Shown: in pieces, positions 63,109 to 64,000 of the stretch
Layout: the number at the start of each line of letters is the position of its first letter
Position numbering within the stretch: the stretch's first letter is position 1
Origin: Oscillospiraceae bacterium
Lineage (GTDB): Bacteria > Bacillota > Clostridia > Oscillospirales > Oscillospiraceae
Assembly (NCBI GenBank): GCA_009777775.1
Contig: WRLE01000001.1
Span: 1-64,000 of the forward strand
Direction: 5' to 3'
DNA: 64,000 nt
Notes under the pieces: model-generated
Seen by the model: only the letters and a program-made list of their open reading frames with translations
Database searches by the model: none
Told to the model about the DNA's origin: nothing
Program-made: the position numbers and the translations under genes

Positions 63109-63620
63109 TGAGCAGTCCAATAATACGAAAAGCACTCGCAGAAGATGCATATGAATACGCCGCTCTCCATATCGCATGTTGGAAAGCTGCTTACAAAGGT
63201 ATAATATCGGACGAGTATCTGCAAAATATGTCGGTTGATGAAATGGGAGAACGCACCCAGCAGTATTTACAAAACCCGGGTGATTTTCTCTATTATTGTC
63301 TAGAATTTGACGGTTCAATGATTGGCCGCCTCGTTCTCAATAAGAGCCGTGACGATGACAAACCCGATGCAGCTGAAATTGGAGCTATGTATTTACTTGA
63401 TGCCTATTGGGACAAAGGTCTTGGTAGAAAAATGATGGAGTTTTCCCTCGAGGAATTTCAGCGTATGGGATATTCCGAAATGATACTCTGGGTGCTGGAA
63501 GCAAACAACAGAGCAAGACAGTTTTACGAAAAATTTGGTTTTGCTTTCGACGGTACTATGAAAGAAATGTACATAGATAAACCTCATACAGTTCTACGAT
63601 ATACGAAGCGGATTATGTGA
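63108..63620 (+). CDS. GNAT-family N-acetyltransferase
   Basis: 170 residues with the GNAT fold: IRKALAEDAYEYAALHIACW at the front, beta4 AAEIGAMYLLDAYWDKGLGR, the acetyl-CoA loop (Q/RxxGxG/A form KGLGRKMM), and beta5 EMILWVLEANNRARQFYEKFGF. Substrate unknown; the WKAAYKG start is typical of amine or ribosomal-protein acetylases. Coupled by TAATG to the membrane protein before it. Confidence 0.9.
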   Translation: MSSPIIRKALAEDAYEYAALHIACWKAAYKGIISDEYLQNMSVDEMGERTQQYLQNPGDFLYYCLEFDGSMIGRLVLNKSRDDDKPDAAEIGAMYLLDAYWDKGLGRKMMEFSLEEFQRMGYSEMILWVLEANNRARQFYEKFGFAFDGTMKEMYIDKPHTVLRYTKRIM

Positions 63621-63750
63621 TAGACGTAGCTATAAGTAGGTATCTGTCGAATCTCTTGAACAAATAAATCCGTCTCCTTGTTCATATGTTCACATGCAAA
63701 AATAACTGGTAAATCTTACATAGTTTTAGTATACAATCATCAAGGAAATT

Positions 63751-63791
63751 ATACCTGCATTCTTAAAAGTTATTGAGAGCGCAGGTATTTT
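63751..63791 (+). terminator. Rho-independent terminator
   Basis: ATACCTGC (63751-63758) pairs with GCAGGTAT (63781-63788) over a 22-base loop and runs into TTTTT. It ends the membrane-GNAT pair, about 130 bases after the stop. Confidence 0.75.
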
Positions 63792-63890
63792 TGTTGCTTT
63801 GATTAGTTAGACATGATATGATTTAAAAACTTGATATTTTTATACATCCGATATAAGTATCTAGTAAATATATTTTAAAGGAGTGTGACT

Positions 63891-64000
63891 ATGAAAAGTT
63901 TCGCTACGTTAGACATTCAATATGCCCATAGATTTTATGGGTTCCAAGGAGAAGCTCAGTATTTGCATGGGCATACAGGTATACTGACGCTTGAAGTTGA
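63891..64000 (+). CDS. 6-carboxytetrahydropterin synthase-like protein (QueD family), partial
   Basis: The first 36 residues of a gene cut by the right edge. TLDIQYAHRFYGFQGEAQYL followed by HGHTG and LTLEV has the zinc-binding histidines (AHRF and LHGHT) of the QueD/6-pyruvoyl-tetrahydropterin synthase family, which makes the queuosine precursor. AAAGGAG lies nine bases before the ATG. Confidence 0.78.
   Translation, partial: MKSFATLDIQYAHRFYGFQGEAQYLHGHTGILTLEV

Overview
The window looks like a chromosomal segment of a low-GC, Gram-positive-type anaerobe, most likely a member of the Clostridia. The inference rests on gene content: a mraZ-rsmH-ftsL-PBP-murE-mraY-ftsW-murG-ftsQ-ftsZ cluster, Mini-RNase III, RqcH, MutS2, an HPr with both His15 and Ser46, TmcAL, a PASTA-domain division PBP, and a MurE with the DNPR motif of meso-diaminopimelate ligases. 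I saw no tRNA, rRNA, CRISPR array, transposase or phage structural gene.

Layout. 1-2.1 kb: ilvBN on the minus strand. 2.2-13.7 kb: an accessory region with long AT-rich spacers. It holds a BlaI repressor, an M56 (BlaR1-type) sensor protease and a small exported protein, joined by three copies of one operator (TCTAC-N4-GTAGA). It also holds two proteins of unknown role, gene relics, and a large single-chain MmeI-like restriction-modification enzyme. 13.7-16.2 kb: an RtcB-family RNA ligase tail to tail with an ATP-dependent DNA ligase. 16.25-16.52 kb: a cluster of dispersed repeats. 16.6-20.2 kb: uvrC, rsmD, coaD and a coiled-coil gene.

20.3-31.8 kb is the division and cell-wall cluster, headed by mraZ with three tandem MraZ-type decamers and ending with ftsZ, which also has its own promoter. 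murF, murD and ftsA are absent from it. 31.9-40.1 kb: mrnC, rqcH, phoH, ybeY, era, recO, mutS2 and an HPr gene. 40.2-42.3 kb: rpmA, rplU (with a structured leader) and ackA on the minus strand. 42.4-50 kb: tmcAL, a D,D-carboxypeptidase-like gene, a ComEA-like protein, a two-component system, pyk and a small zincin.

50-59.6 kb carries most of lower glycolysis: gap (minus), then hemW, a VanW-domain surface protein, pgk-tpiA-gpmI-eno; pyk lies just before it. TTAGGAA heptamer arrays sit at several junctions here. 59.7-64 kb is accessory: a small membrane protein, an orphan DinJ/VbhA-like antitoxin, an ATPase_2/DUF234 protein, a membrane protein coupled to a GNAT acetyltransferase, and the start of a QueD-like gene.

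The observations I rate highest are the BlaI/M56 operator regulon, a sensor kinase with no usual start codon ahead of its first membrane helix, the orphan antitoxin, the heptamer arrays, an L27 without the Firmicutes leader together with absence of the Prp protease gene, and a closed RNA-like structure at 8.4-8.5 kb.
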